Made by a program: the position numbers and the translations under genes. The notes below the pieces were generated by a model. That model ran no database searches and was not told the DNA's origin. It saw nothing but the letters and a program-made list of their open reading frames with translations. Positions 33,359 through 46,098 of a stretch of DNA of 64,000 bases are shown here, in pieces; within the stretch, counting starts at the first letter, position 1, and each line of letters begins with the position of its first letter. The DNA is from Acidimicrobiales bacterium (GTDB lineage Bacteria; Actinomycetota; Acidimicrobiia; Acidimicrobiales; JADJXE01). The DNA is taken from contig JADJXE010000001.1 in assembly GCA_016716005.1 (NCBI GenBank), positions 633,001 through 697,000 on the forward strand, written 5' to 3'.

Positions 33359-34285
33359 TCAGGGCCCCTGCGGCCCGGTTCCCTCCCCGGCGAGCCGTTC
33401 GTACGCGGCCGCCAGCACGTCGGCCACCGGCCGGCCCCAGGCTCGCCGCTCCAGCGGGGCGAGCCGCTCGGGCGCGGCCGCCGACGGGCCGGGGGACGTG
33501 CGCGCGTCGTCGAGGCCCGGGCCGGCGCGGTACCAGGTGTCGGGATCGGCTTCGACGACCACCCCGTCGGCCGGCGGGGTCACCCCGTCGGGCCACCACG
33601 GCGCCGGGCGGCCCACCACCGGGGCCGGCGCCGCGACGCCCCCGGGGCCGTGGCCGGCGGTCCCCCGCCGCTGTCGGAGCCCGGCCAGCAGCTCGACGCG
33701 CCCGCGACCGCGCAGCAGCAGCACCGCGAAGGGGTCGTCGTCGAGGCGCTCGGCCAGCAGGTAGAGGGTGGCGGCCAGGTGCTTGCACGGGTTCTCCCAG
33801 TCGGGGCAGCTGCACGAGGCCCGCAGCTCTCCCCACGACTGCGGCAGCAGCGCGACGCCCGTCTCGGCGGTCACCACGTCCTCGAGGTCGGGCGGGAGCT
33901 CACCGTCGAGGAGCCGGGCGGCGAACGCGGCCCGGGCGGCCAGGCGATCCTCGAGGCGCTCCCAGGTGGCATCGTCGAACACGGGCACCTCGACGACGCA
34001 GCGGTAGGGGGTCGGCCGGGACCCCTGCACCACCGCCTCGATGCGCCCGGGCACCACGCCCAGGGAGCGCACCTGGCCGGCCCTGGCGTAGCGCCGGCCC
34101 CGGCTCATCCGCGCCCCGAGTCCGTACGACTCGAGCACGGCCACGAAGCGCCGCGACCACCACTGCTCGCCGATGCCGCCTCGCTGGCTGCGCGCCACCA
34201 GGCCGCCGTCGACGGGCAGGGGTCGCGACGGTGGCCAGCCGCTCGCCCACCGGCCGGGCCCCCCTCCCTGACCGCGGCCGGCCAT
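33359..34285 (-). CDS. SWIM zinc-finger protein
   Basis: A 308-residue protein with the SWIM motif CSCPDWENPCKH at about 165-176 (CxC...CxH zinc ligands). The N-terminal part is basic and Gly/Arg-rich (WWSRRFVAVLESYGLGARMSRGRRYAR), suggesting nucleic acid contact; the C-terminal part is Pro/Ala-rich. ATG 34285 overlaps the stop of the SNF2 gene (TGATG). SWIM proteins paired with a SNF2-like ATPase are a common actinobacterial unit; the exact task is unknown but should involve DNA or RNA remodelling. Confidence 0.9.
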   Translation of the reverse strand: MAGRGQGGGPGRWASGWPPSRPLPVDGGLVARSQRGGIGEQWWSRRFVAVLESYGLGARMSRGRRYARAGQVRSLGVVPGRIEAVVQGSRPTPYRCVVEVPVFDDATWERLEDRLAARAAFAARLLDGELPPDLEDVVTAETGVALLPQSWGELRASCSCPDWENPCKHLAATLYLLAERLDDDPFAVLLLRGRGRVELLAGLRQRRGTAGHGPGGVAAPAPVVGRPAPWWPDGVTPPADGVVVEADPDTWYRAGPGLDDARTSPGPSAAAPERLAPLERRAWGRPVADVLAAAYERLAGEGTGPQGP

Positions 34286-37200
34286 CACACCGCCTCGGCC
34301 ACGGCGTCGGCCGACAGGACGACCAGCTCGCGCAGCTCGTCGGTGCCGAGCTCGGTGAGCCAGCGCTCCCCCGTGCCCACCACCCGGTCGGCCAGCGCCC
34401 GCTTGGTCGCCATCAGGGCATCGATGCGCTCCTCCACGGTGCCCATGCACACCAGCGTGCGCACCTGCACCTGGCGGCGCTGGCCGATCCGGTAGGCCCG
34501 GTCGGTGGCCTGGTCCTCCACGGCCGGGTTCCACCAGCGGTCGAGGTGCACCACGTGGTTGGCGGCGGTGAGGTTGAGCCCGGTCCCGCCCGCCTTGAGC
34601 GACACCACCAGCACCGGCGGACCGTCCGCCGCCTGGAAGCGATCGACCAGCTCGTCGCGAGCGGCCTTGCGCACGCCGCCGTGCAGCCAGAGCACCTGCT
34701 CGCCCAGGCGTCGCTCGAGGTAGGGGGCGAGCAGGTGGCCCCACGCCGCGAACTGGGTGAAGCACAGGGCCCGCTCGCCGGCGGCGAGCACCTCCTCCAG
34801 CAGCTCCTCGACACGGGCCAGCTTGCCGGACCGACCGACGAGGGGTGAGCCGTCGGCCAGCAGCTGGGCCGGGTGGTTGCAGACCTGCTTCAGCCTGGTC
34901 AGCCCGGCCAGCACGACACCCCGGCGCTGCTGGCCCTCGGCCTCGTCGGCCCTCCGGAGCATCTCGTCGACCACGGCCCGGTAGAGCGACGCCTGCTCCC
35001 GGGTGAGGCTGCAGCGCTCGGTGAACTCGAGCTTGTCGGGCAGGTCGGCGATCACGGTCCGGTCGGTCTTCAGCCGCCGGAGCACGAAGGGACGGGTGAC
35101 GCGCCGCAGCAGCTCGGCCGCCTCGTCGTCGCGGTGGCGCTCGATGGGCACGGCGAAGCGCTCCCGGAAGGCGGTCGCCGAGCCGAGCAGGCCCGGGTTG
35201 AGCACATCCATCAAGGCCCAAAGCTCGGACAGGCGGTTCTCCACCGGCGTGCCCGTCAGCGCCACGCGCCGCCCCGCCGACAGGCGGCGAACGGCCTGGG
35301 CCTGCTTGGTGCCCGGGTTCTTCACGTACTGCGCCTCGTCGAGCACCACCCGGCCCCACGCGACGGCGGCGAACAGGGCGGCGTCGCGGGCCAGCAGGGC
35401 GTACGTGGTCAGGACGACATCGACCTCGCCGGCCCGCTCGGCGAAGGCGACGGGGTCGACCCGCCGCCGCGACCCGTGGTGCACCTCCACCCGCAGCGCC
35501 GGCGTGAACCGCTCGGCCTCCCGCTGCCAGTTGCCCAGCACCGACATGGGCGAGACCACCAGCGTGGGCCCACCGACCGGATCGGCGACGACGTGGGCGA
35601 GGAGCTGGGGGGTCTTGCCCAGACCCATGTCGTCGGCCAGGCAGGCCCCCAGGCCGAGCCGGCCGAGGAACCCGAGCCAGCCCACGCCCCGCTCCTGGTA
35701 GGGACGGAGCTCGCCGTGGAAGCCCGACGGCGTGGGTACGGGCTCCACGCGCTGGTGCGCCACGTCGTCGAGGAGCGAGGCCAGCCACCCCTCGGCCCGC
35801 ACCCCCAGCACCGGGAGGTCGCCGGGGCCGGCGGCGAGGCCGGCTCCGGCCCCGGGGAGGCCGAGGTCGAGGCGCACCAGCTCGGCCAGCTCCCCCGGGG
35901 CGGCGGGCCGCTCCAGCAGCCGGCGGGCCGCGGCCAGGTCGCCGGGGCCCAGCTCCACCCACTGGCCCCGCACCCGCACGAGGGGCGCCTTGGCCGCGGC
36001 CAGCTCGTCGAGCTCGTCCTCGGTGAGCGCCTCCTCGCCCAGCGCCACCTCCCACGAGAACTCGGCCGCGGCGAGCAGGTCGAGGCCGCTGGCCGTCACG
36101 GCCGTCGTGCCGGGCGGCGACGCCGCCGACGACCGGGCGTGGAGCCGGGCGCCGAGCCGGGGGCGCCGCAGCCACCACGACGGGAGCAGCACCCCGATCC
36201 CCGCCTGCTCGAGCAGGGGCGCGGCGGCCACGAGGAACCGGTGCGCCTCCTCCACGGCGAGATCGGCGCCCTCGGGGCGGGCCACGTCGAGCGACGCCGC
36301 CAGGTCGGGGCAGAGGCGCACGGCCCGGCCGAGGGCACCGAGGACACGTTCGTCGAGATCGGGCACCTCGGCCCGAAGCCGGCCGACGGCGCGGGGCACC
36401 CGCCGGCCGGTCGCCCACAGCCTGCCCAACGGCAAGAGCAGGCTCGGGTCGGACGCCGGCTGCACCAGGTACTCGAGCCACCAGCGCTGCCCGCCGCCAC
36501 CACCGCCGGTCTCGAGGCCGGTCTCGCCCACGGTCTCCACCGCGGCGCCGGTCTCGCCCACGGTCTCCGTGGCGGCGCCGGCCTCTGCCTCGGGCGGCGG
36601 CTCCAGGCGCAGCACCAGGCGAACCGGGCCGGCGTCGGGGAGGCCCGAGCGCACCCAGGCGCTGACCTCCGCGAGCAGGCGCTCGAGCGCCGCCCGATCG
36701 AGCGGGAAGCCGGGCGACGAGGCCAGCACGGGGTCGGCTCCGATCAGGGACGTAAGCCAGGCCGCCGTGACCCGCTCGTCGGGTCCGCGGCGAGGGCGGG
36801 CGCGGGGCGGATCCAGCCGCACCCCGTCGAGGCGTGCCCGGCAGGCGGCGTCGACCAGCGCACCCAGGATCTCGGCCGTGCTCGTCGCGCGGTCACCACC
36901 GGCCACGCTGGCCGGCACCGAGGCGACGAGGGCGCGCAGGCGCGCCACCTCGCCGGCGCCCGGCACCGGCCACCAGCGGGCCTCGGCCCGGCCGTCGTCG
37001 TGCAGCACCAGCCCGGGAGCCACCGCTCCGGCCGCGGCCAGGTCGTCGGCCAGGGCGGCCACGGCCAGCACCCATCGCAACGAGTCGGCGGCCCACCGGC
37101 TCACCGGTGCATCCCCGTCGAGCAGCCCCAGGAGCCACGGCAGGGCCGAGGCGGGATCGACCAGCAGGGCCGGGACCACCTGCGTCTCGGGTCGCCGACC

Positions 37201-37389
37201 GCCGGGCCGGGCCAGGAGCAGCGGCACCTCGGCCGATCGGGCTGCGGCCGGGCCGTCGCCGAGCGTCCCGAGCAGCGTCGACCGGGACGCCGACGGCGGC
37301 CGGCGGCGCGGCATTGGTCCCGTCGTGCGACCCCAGAGCGCGATGCACCCGTCCGACCACGCGGCTTCGACGACGACGGGCCCGCTCAT
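34285..37389 (-). CDS. SNF2-family DEAD/DEAH-box ATPase
   Basis: A 1034-residue SNF2/RapA-like ATPase. The N-terminal 560 residues form the SNF2-associated region typical of bacterial members. The motor has DDMGLGKT (Walker A), VVSPMSVLGNW (Ia), DEAQ with YVKN (II), LTGTPVENRL (III), LKAGGTGLNL (V) and YRIGQ (VI). An acidic TETVGETG repeat sits near residue 280. The start is ATG 37389; the frame is open upstream without similarity. Cotranslated with the SWIM protein. Likely moves along double-stranded DNA and displaces bound proteins or RNA polymerase. Confidence 0.93.
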   Translation of the reverse strand: MSGPVVVEAAWSDGCIALWGRTTGPMPRRRPPSASRSTLLGTLGDGPAAARSAEVPLLLARPGGRRPETQVVPALLVDPASALPWLLGLLDGDAPVSRWAADSLRWVLAVAALADDLAAAGAVAPGLVLHDDGRAEARWWPVPGAGEVARLRALVASVPASVAGGDRATSTAEILGALVDAACRARLDGVRLDPPRARPRRGPDERVTAAWLTSLIGADPVLASSPGFPLDRAALERLLAEVSAWVRSGLPDAGPVRLVLRLEPPPEAEAGAATETVGETGAAVETVGETGLETGGGGGGQRWWLEYLVQPASDPSLLLPLGRLWATGRRVPRAVGRLRAEVPDLDERVLGALGRAVRLCPDLAASLDVARPEGADLAVEEAHRFLVAAAPLLEQAGIGVLLPSWWLRRPRLGARLHARSSAASPPGTTAVTASGLDLLAAAEFSWEVALGEEALTEDELDELAAAKAPLVRVRGQWVELGPGDLAAARRLLERPAAPGELAELVRLDLGLPGAGAGLAAGPGDLPVLGVRAEGWLASLLDDVAHQRVEPVPTPSGFHGELRPYQERGVGWLGFLGRLGLGACLADDMGLGKTPQLLAHVVADPVGGPTLVVSPMSVLGNWQREAERFTPALRVEVHHGSRRRVDPVAFAERAGEVDVVLTTYALLARDAALFAAVAWGRVVLDEAQYVKNPGTKQAQAVRRLSAGRRVALTGTPVENRLSELWALMDVLNPGLLGSATAFRERFAVPIERHRDDEAAELLRRVTRPFVLRRLKTDRTVIADLPDKLEFTERCSLTREQASLYRAVVDEMLRRADEAEGQQRRGVVLAGLTRLKQVCNHPAQLLADGSPLVGRSGKLARVEELLEEVLAAGERALCFTQFAAWGHLLAPYLERRLGEQVLWLHGGVRKAARDELVDRFQAADGPPVLVVSLKAGGTGLNLTAANHVVHLDRWWNPAVEDQATDRAYRIGQRRQVQVRTLVCMGTVEERIDALMATKRALADRVVGTGERWLTELGTDELRELVVLSADAVAEAV

Positions 37390-37576
37390 CAGACCACCCG
37401 GCCGATCACCCGCACGGTCGGCGAGCCTGGCACAACCCGTCGGCGAGCCCGGCGCAGCCGAGCGGTTGGTGCGCTCGCGCCGATGGACCCGGGACCTCCG
37501 CCCCTGCCGCGGCACGACCCGACAGCGCGCACCATGGCGTGGGCGCGCACGGCGCGCACGGCGACGGAGGCAGCCC

Positions 37577-39046
37577 ATGGAGATCGGAGCGGCCCACGGG
37601 GGACGGGCCCGGCCGCGGCCCGGGCCGACCACCCTCGGCGTGCTCGCCGTCCTCGCGACCTTTGCCGCCGGCCTCGCCGCCGCCAGTGCGCCCGCCGGCG
37701 CCGAACCGCGGCCGCTTCGGGTGCTGCTCGTGGGCGACGAGGTGATGGCCCAGGCCGGGCCCGAGCTGGCGACCCGCCTCACCCGCACCGGGCTGGCCCT
37801 GGTGGTCGCCCAGGCGGCCCGACCGGGCACGGGGATGGCCGGCACCTTCGACTGGCCCGCCGAGCTCGACCGCCTCCTCGACGCCACGGGCGCCGAGCTG
37901 GTCGTCGCGCACTTCGGCGGGGCCGACACCCCGCCGTGGGCGCCCGGGCCCGACGGCGCGCCGGCGGCACCGGGCTCTCCGGCGTGGCTCAACCGCTGGG
38001 GCAGCGGCGTGCTGGCCCTGATGGACGTGGCCACGGCCCACGACGCCCGCGTGCTCTGGGTGGTGCCGCCGCCCGACGGCGACCCGGCCCGGGCCATCAC
38101 CACTGAGATGATCGCCGTCGGCCAGCAGGCGCTCCTCGCGTCGTACCCGGGCCGGGTCTCCTTCGCCGACGCCCGCCGGCGGCTGGCCGGGCCCGACGGC
38201 GGCTTCACCGCGACCGTCCCCGGGCCCGGCGGCGCCACCATGGCCCTGCGCGCAGAGGACGGCTACGGGCTGGCCCCCGAAGGTGCCCACCGGCTGGCCG
38301 AGCTCGTGGCCGACCAGATCATCCGGGAGTGGTGCCTGGATCCGACGGGCTCGGGCTGCGTGCCCTCGTTCGGCGGACCGCCACCCACCCCGGTGGCCCC
38401 CGCGGGCCGGCCGCGTGTGCTGCTGGTCGGCGACAGCATCGCCTTCCAGGTGGCGCCCCGCCTGCAGGCGCTCCTCGAGGGCAGCGGCCGGGCGTGGGTG
38501 CACGCGGCCCACCACTCCACCGCCGGGCTGGTGTCGTCGAGCTACGACTGGGCCGCCCGCATCCGCGCCGAAGCCGAGGCGTTCCGACCCGACGTGGTGC
38601 TCGTCGACCTGGAGGGCGGCTACCGGCCCCCCTGGGTGCGCGAGGCCGGCGGCGCCGAGATCCCCCCTGGCTCCTTCGCCTACGCGGCGGAGTGGCTGCG
38701 GCGGGCCGACGACCTCACCGCGAACCTGGTGGCCGGCGGCGCCCGCGTCGTGTGGCTCCTGTCGTCCGAGCTCTACGGCCGTGACGACGGCGGGCGCCTC
38801 ACCCTGGGCCCACTGTGGCACGCGCTGTCGCAGCGGTTCGGCGCCCGCGTCGACGCCCTCGACGGCTGGGAGGCCCTCGGCCGGACGACCTTGCTGCCAC
38901 CCCCCGACCGCCCGGCGACCCGCCTACCCGACCTGGGTCACCTCACGGCCTACGGCGCCGACCGCTACGCCCGCCTGCTGGTGGCCGATCTGGAGGCCGA
39001 CGGCTGCCTGGTCGGCCCCGGCGCCTGCGCGGCGCCGACCGCCTGA
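37577..39046 (+). CDS. secreted protein with two SGNH-hydrolase-like domains, first apparently inactive
   Basis: A 489-residue protein with a signal peptide (TLGVLAVLATFAAGLAAASA, cut near APAGA). Two related domains follow. Domain 2 begins RVLLVGDSIAFQ with the GDS nucleophile and ends with DLGHLTAYGADRY, giving the usual Asp-x-x-His. Domain 1 begins RVLLVGDEVMAQ, so Ser is Glu, and its end reads EDGYGLAPEGAHRL, so the catalytic His is absent. It probably arose by duplication with loss of activity in domain 1. An esterase acting on cell-surface sugars or peptidoglycan acetyl groups is plausible but unproven. GGAGG precedes ATG 37577. Confidence 0.82.
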   Translation: MEIGAAHGGRARPRPGPTTLGVLAVLATFAAGLAAASAPAGAEPRPLRVLLVGDEVMAQAGPELATRLTRTGLALVVAQAARPGTGMAGTFDWPAELDRLLDATGAELVVAHFGGADTPPWAPGPDGAPAAPGSPAWLNRWGSGVLALMDVATAHDARVLWVVPPPDGDPARAITTEMIAVGQQALLASYPGRVSFADARRRLAGPDGGFTATVPGPGGATMALRAEDGYGLAPEGAHRLAELVADQIIREWCLDPTGSGCVPSFGGPPPTPVAPAGRPRVLLVGDSIAFQVAPRLQALLEGSGRAWVHAAHHSTAGLVSSSYDWAARIRAEAEAFRPDVVLVDLEGGYRPPWVREAGGAEIPPGSFAYAAEWLRRADDLTANLVAGGARVVWLLSSELYGRDDGGRLTLGPLWHALSQRFGARVDALDGWEALGRTTLLPPPDRPATRLPDLGHLTAYGADRYARLLVADLEADGCLVGPGACAAPTA

Positions 39047-39061
39047 CGGCCCCGCCTTCCC

Positions 39062-39112
39062 CGTTCTGTGCACGGGCAGGGCCGGGAGACGGCCGTTGCC
39101 ACGCGCAGAACG
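39062..39112. repeat. hairpin element with CGTTCTGTGC arms, convergent gap
   Basis: CGTTCTGTGC (39062-39071) and GCGCAGAACG (39103-39112), one mismatch. It lies between two convergent stop codons (39046 and 39160), the expected place for a bidirectional terminator. Confidence 0.6.
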
Positions 39113-39159
39113 CCGGGCCACACGGAGCGCTCCCGCCGGCGCGCCGGGCCACCCGCCCG

Positions 39160-39801
39160 TCACAGCACCCGCAGGGCGTCCACCACATCGAGCTCGCGGC
39201 GGCTGAGCGCCCGCAGCACGGCCACCCGCCCGTGCCGGACGACCGCCGCGCCCACCAGCACCTGGATGGCCTCGTCGAGGGCGGCCCACGGCACCTGGGC
39301 CGTCGGGTCACCCAGCCCGGGCACCGAACGCCCGAGGTCGTCGACGTGGACGCACACCTCGACCAGGCGGGTCCGGAGGTACTCGTCGAGCAGGAGGGGA
39401 CGGCCCAGGGCCTCCAACCGCCGGTCGGGCGGCTCCACGTCGAGGCGCACCCGCAGCGCGGCGAGGGCCTCGGCCGCCAGGGCGGCCACACCCGCCGCGC
39501 CGGTCGCCGCCGCCTCGTCGGCCCGAGCCCGCACCCCCACGTTGAGAGCCGAGTCGGGCTCGGCCGTGCCCTCCAGGTCCCCGTAGTACGCGTCGGCACC
39601 GATCGGGTCGCCCTCCGGCGGCGGCCCGTCGAGGTACCAGCCCACCTGCAGCACCGAACGGGCCAGGTGGGCGGCCAGGGCACCCACCGTCAGGGGCGGC
39701 ACGGCGCTCGGCTCGTGCCAGGCAGCCGCCACCTCCGGGCGGCCGAGGACGCCCACGGCCAGACCGGCGGCGGCCAGGTAGGTGGCCCGCACACCGCTCA
39801 C
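39160..39801 (-). CDS. MDMPI/DinB-fold protein (maleylpyruvate isomerase N-terminal type)
   Basis: A 213-residue protein of the mycothiol-dependent maleylpyruvate isomerase N-terminal family, a four-helix DinB-like metal-binding fold abundant in actinobacteria. Family features are PPLTVGALAAHLARSVL near residue 35 and RLVEVCVHVDDLGRSV near 145, which hold candidate His ligands. It likely binds a divalent metal and may act on mycothiol conjugates; the actual reaction is unknown. ATG 39801 overlaps the preceding small ORF as ATGA, and the DUF389 gene is directly upstream. Confidence 0.85.
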   Translation of the reverse strand: MSGVRATYLAAAGLAVGVLGRPEVAAAWHEPSAVPPLTVGALAAHLARSVLQVGWYLDGPPPEGDPIGADAYYGDLEGTAEPDSALNVGVRARADEAAATGAAGVAALAAEALAALRVRLDVEPPDRRLEALGRPLLLDEYLRTRLVEVCVHVDDLGRSVPGLGDPTAQVPWAALDEAIQVLVGAAVVRHGRVAVLRALSRRELDVVDALRVL

Positions 39802-40019
39802 GGGCCGGGCACCCGGCAGGCGTCGGCCGACAGGGGCACCGCAGGCGCCTCGTCGTCGAGGCCGAGGGCGTCGAGGGGCCCGAGGGCCCGGGCCGCCGCC
39901 CGCAGGTGGAGGTCGGAGCCGAGCGCCCCAGCCGCCGTCGCCGTCGCCGCCGCCCGACGATCGCGTGGCGCGCGGGCCGGCCGGTGGTGCTGCAGCCGTG
40001 TGTCGACGATGCCTGTCAC
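39798..40019 (-). CDS. small ORF between the DUF389 and MDMPI genes
   Basis: A 73-residue ORF from GTG 40019, seven bases after the DUF389 stop, ending in an ATGA overlap with the MDMPI gene. The product is Ala/Arg/Leu-rich (RAAARALGPLDALGLDDEAP) with no recognised domain. Tight packing argues it is translated, at least as a coupling device. Alternative: fortuitous open frame in GC-rich DNA. Confidence 0.4.
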   Translation of the reverse strand: MTGIVDTRLQHHRPARAPRDRRAAATATAAGALGSDLHLRAAARALGPLDALGLDDEAPAVPLSADACRVPGP

Positions 40020-40026
40020 GAGCCCA

Positions 40027-41025
40027 TCATGGCGACCCGCCGCGTGAGGGAGCCGGCAGCTCGACCTGCTCCTCCGGCACCAGCTCCAAGCGGACGCTGA
40101 CATCGGCCAGGCCGGCGTCGTCCAGCGCGGTGCGGAGCGCGTCGGGGTCGGGCGACGGCAGCGGGCCCCGGGCCCGCACCACCATGGCGCCCTCGGTCGA
40201 ATCGACGGTGGCGATCCGCCACCCCGCCGGCCCCGCCCAGTCTCGGGCCACGTTGGCAACCTCGCCTCGGCGCACGGTGTCGCTGGCGACCCGCACGCTC
40301 GTCGCGGCCAGCGGCACGCTGACGGCCACCACCATCACGACCACCACCAGCACCGCCCGGCGGCGGCTCACCGGCTTCAGGATCTGGGACCTGGACGCGG
40401 CCCGGGGCACCCGGTAGAGGGCCATCACCACCACGCCGCTCAGCAGGATCGCGGCCACGTTGGTGAGGAACAGCAGCAGGGCACCGAGGGACTGCGAGGG
40501 CGCGCCTCCCTCGAGGGTGAGGCCCACCACCGCCAGCGGGGGCACCAGGGAGATGGCGATGGCCACGCCCGGCAGCGTGTCGGACACGTCGTCCCGCACC
40601 AGGGCGAAGGCGCCGACCGCGCCGGTGGCCAGGGCCGCGATCAGGTCGACCAGCCGGGGGCTCACCCGCGACGAAACCTGCGAGCTGGTGACCGCGACGA
40701 CGTCGACCGGCGCCATCTTCCCGAACATCCAACCGAGGACGATCACCAGCGCGGCGCCGCCGACCACCAGCACGACGCTGCGAGCGAGGTTGGCCCGGTC
40801 GGCGACCACGATGGCCAGCACGATGCCGATGATCGGCGTCATCAGCGGGGCGACGATCATGGCGCCGATGACCGTGGCCGTGGAGTCGGCGGCCACGCCG
40901 GCCGAGGCGATCACCGCGGAGAGGGCCAGCAGCACCCAGAAGCGGCTCAGTTTGCGGCCCCGGTCGGGGCCGTCGAAGAACTGCTCTCGCATGCGGGCCA
41001 GCTGGGCGTCGGCGACAGCGGGCAC
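40027..41025 (-). CDS. DUF389 family integral membrane protein
   Basis: A 332-residue DUF389 protein. The core has six to seven helices with the family hallmark VIGAMIVAPLMTPIIGIVLAI near residue 50 and IAISLVPPLAVVGL near 145, then a soluble C-terminal domain (about 235-332) ending in LELVPEEQVELP. The soluble end resembles an ACT-like beta-alpha fold; I infer this only from its alternating pattern. Function is unknown. GTG 41025 is chosen for its GGAGGGACGAGAC leader; the frame is open to 41151 without hydrophobic or conserved content. Confidence 0.85.
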   Translation of the reverse strand: MPAVADAQLARMREQFFDGPDRGRKLSRFWVLLALSAVIASAGVAADSTATVIGAMIVAPLMTPIIGIVLAIVVADRANLARSVVLVVGGAALVIVLGWMFGKMAPVDVVAVTSSQVSSRVSPRLVDLIAALATGAVGAFALVRDDVSDTLPGVAIAISLVPPLAVVGLTLEGGAPSQSLGALLLFLTNVAAILLSGVVVMALYRVPRAASRSQILKPVSRRRAVLVVVVMVVAVSVPLAATSVRVASDTVRRGEVANVARDWAGPAGWRIATVDSTEGAMVVRARGPLPSPDPDALRTALDDAGLADVSVRLELVPEEQVELPAPSRGGSP

Positions 41026-41152
41026 GTCTCGTCCCTCCCCGGTCAGGGGCGGCTCGGCGCGAGCCGCCCGACCCGCACAGCATGGGACCCGGCTGGCCCG
41101 AGGTGGCGCATGGTGCCGACGTCGGCCCGCCGCGCGCCGGCGACGGCTCACC

Positions 41153-41275
41153 CGTCGTTGGCGCGATCGAGACCAGACGACGCCGAACCTGCGCGCGTCG
41201 ACGCCCCCTCACACGTCGTCGGCGCGATGCAGACGAGGACGGCGCCGGCGTGCACCGTCACGGTGGTGCCCTGCG
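41153..41275. repeat. 61-nt-period repeat, two diverged copies
   Basis: CGTCGTTGGCGCGAT at 41153 and CGTCGTCGGCGCGAT at 41214 are 61 bases apart. On the opposite strand the 9.6-kb repeat carries CGTCGTGAGCGCGATGCGGAC and a later GCGCGTCGACG block at the same offset as here. The rest of this 250-base gap (41026-41275) holds no gene I can support. Confidence 0.55.
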
Positions 41276-43059
41276 TCAGGGCCCGGCTGCGGGCGAGCCG
41301 GGCGGTGGCGGGTAGTCGGGCGGCGTGTCCTCCGGCGGCAGCACGTCGAACGACGTCACCGACCCCTCCACCACGAATGGGGCCGGCGCCGGCGCATCGA
41401 CGGCCGTGAACCGCTCGGCCCCCCGGGCCCTGCGCCACATGCCGGTGCCGGTGCGACCGATCTCGTCCTCGCCCACAGCGGCGGCATCCCACCAGATCTC
41501 GACCGAGTCGTCGATCCCCTGGTGGTCGGGCGCGTCGAAGAAGCCCCATGCGCCCCAGCTGACCTGCGGGGTCGTGGGCCCGCCCCCGGCGGGCGGGAGG
41601 CGGAACAGGCCGCGGGAGAAGGTCTCGGGCGTGAGATCCGGGCCCGCCATGTGGATCCCCGCGGCCAGGAGCTCGGCCGGGGGCTCCAGCAGCCCGTACT
41701 GGGCCAGAGCCGGGGGCTCGCTCCCGGCCCCGAAGTACCACGGCCACAGCCGCCACGACGTCTGGAGGGCCTGCGGAGTCGGCGCGCCCAGGTTCGACAG
41801 GCCGAAGGCGTGGGTCATCTGCTGCTGGTCGTACTGGCGGGCCATCACGTTGGTGTCGGTCAGGGCGGTGCCGGTGAACACCCACTCGGGGAAGTAGCCC
41901 TGCTCGGTGGCGGACCGGGTGAGGTAGATCGGCATGATCGGGTCGCCGAGGAACAGCACGGTGGTGATCTGCTCGGCCTTCAGCCTGGCCACCAGGTCGG
42001 CCGCCTTCTCGGGCATGGTCGCCAGGTTGAACAGGTACGTCTCCCGCAGGGCGTAGTCCTCGCCCTCGGCCGCCTGCTCGTCGGCGGTGCCCTCGAAGAT
42101 CGGCGGGTCCTGCTCGAAGTGGATCACGCCGACCTTGCGGGGGCTGGCCCGCACGGCGGGGTCGCCGGCGAACTCGGCCGTGGCCGCCACGTCGTCGCCG
42201 GCCTGGTCCAGCCAGGCGCCCAACGTCTGCAGGAACTGGTCGGCCGACGGCGCCGCGTCCCACAGGTAGGGGGCGTTCTCCTGGACCAGGCGGTCGGGCG
42301 CCGCGCCGGCGCAGCCCACACACAGGATCTGGCGGGCCGCCAGCTCCTCGGCGAAGGCGCCCCGGTCGAGGCCGGGTCCCCCGACCACCGCGAACGGCTG
42401 GAGCTCCTCGGCGATGGTGACGGCGTCGGCCCGGGCCGCCACCTCGTCGTCGCCCGCCCCCGTGCCGGCGTACTCCACGATCTCCAGGCGCCGACCGTAC
42501 GTCTCGGAGCGCGAGGTGTAGATGCGGGCGTAGCCCTGGAGAGTCGCCAGCTGCGCCTCGGGCGTGTCCTCGAGGCCGGCCCCGGTGAGCAGCGAGGCCA
42601 GGTCGGCGCTGCCGGTGGCCCGGTAGCGCACCACGCGGACGGTGTCCGCCGTGACACCCCGGTGGGTCGCCCCCCCGTTGTCGCCGCTGAACACCGGCAC
42701 GCACGGCACCGCGTACACGGTGGGGAGGGCGACCCGGCCCGTGTCGGGGTCGCACCGGTCGCCCCAGTCGAGCTCGTCTGCGGTGCCGGCCTCGACCGCC
42801 TCGGCGTACGTCACCGGCATCCGCCCGACGGGCTCTGGCGCCCCCACTGCCGCGTCGCCCGCCGCTGCGTCACCGTCCTCCTCGGTCCCGACGGCGCTCG
42901 ACCCGACCGTCCGGGCGTCGCCGGCGGCGCCCCCCTCGGGATCGTCGACCACCACCAGCACGGCCACGGCGAGCAGGGCGGCCAGGATCAGCACCAGCGG
43001 GCCCCAGCGCCGCACCTGGGTGGCGGCGTCGCTGGCGGGACGGTCGGTGGCCGGTCGCA

Positions 43060-43060
<1 letters not shown>
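41276..43060 (-). CDS. membrane-anchored ABC substrate-binding protein, type I periplasmic fold
   Basis: A 594-residue binding protein with an uncleaved N-terminal helix (LVLILAALLAVAVLVVV, about 21-37) and a long acidic/Ala linker, rather than a lipobox. The Leu/Ile/Val-type (Peripla_BP) fold covers about 120-560, with QPFAVVGGPGLD, ILCVGCAGAAP, FLGDPIMPIYLTRSA and EWVFTGTAL. Its ATG overlaps the stop of the ATPase fusion gene (TGATG), making it the last gene of the importer operon. The ligand is probably an amino acid, amide or related small molecule. Confidence 0.85.
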
Positions 43061-46094
<3,034 letters not shown>

Positions 46095-46098
<4 letters not shown>

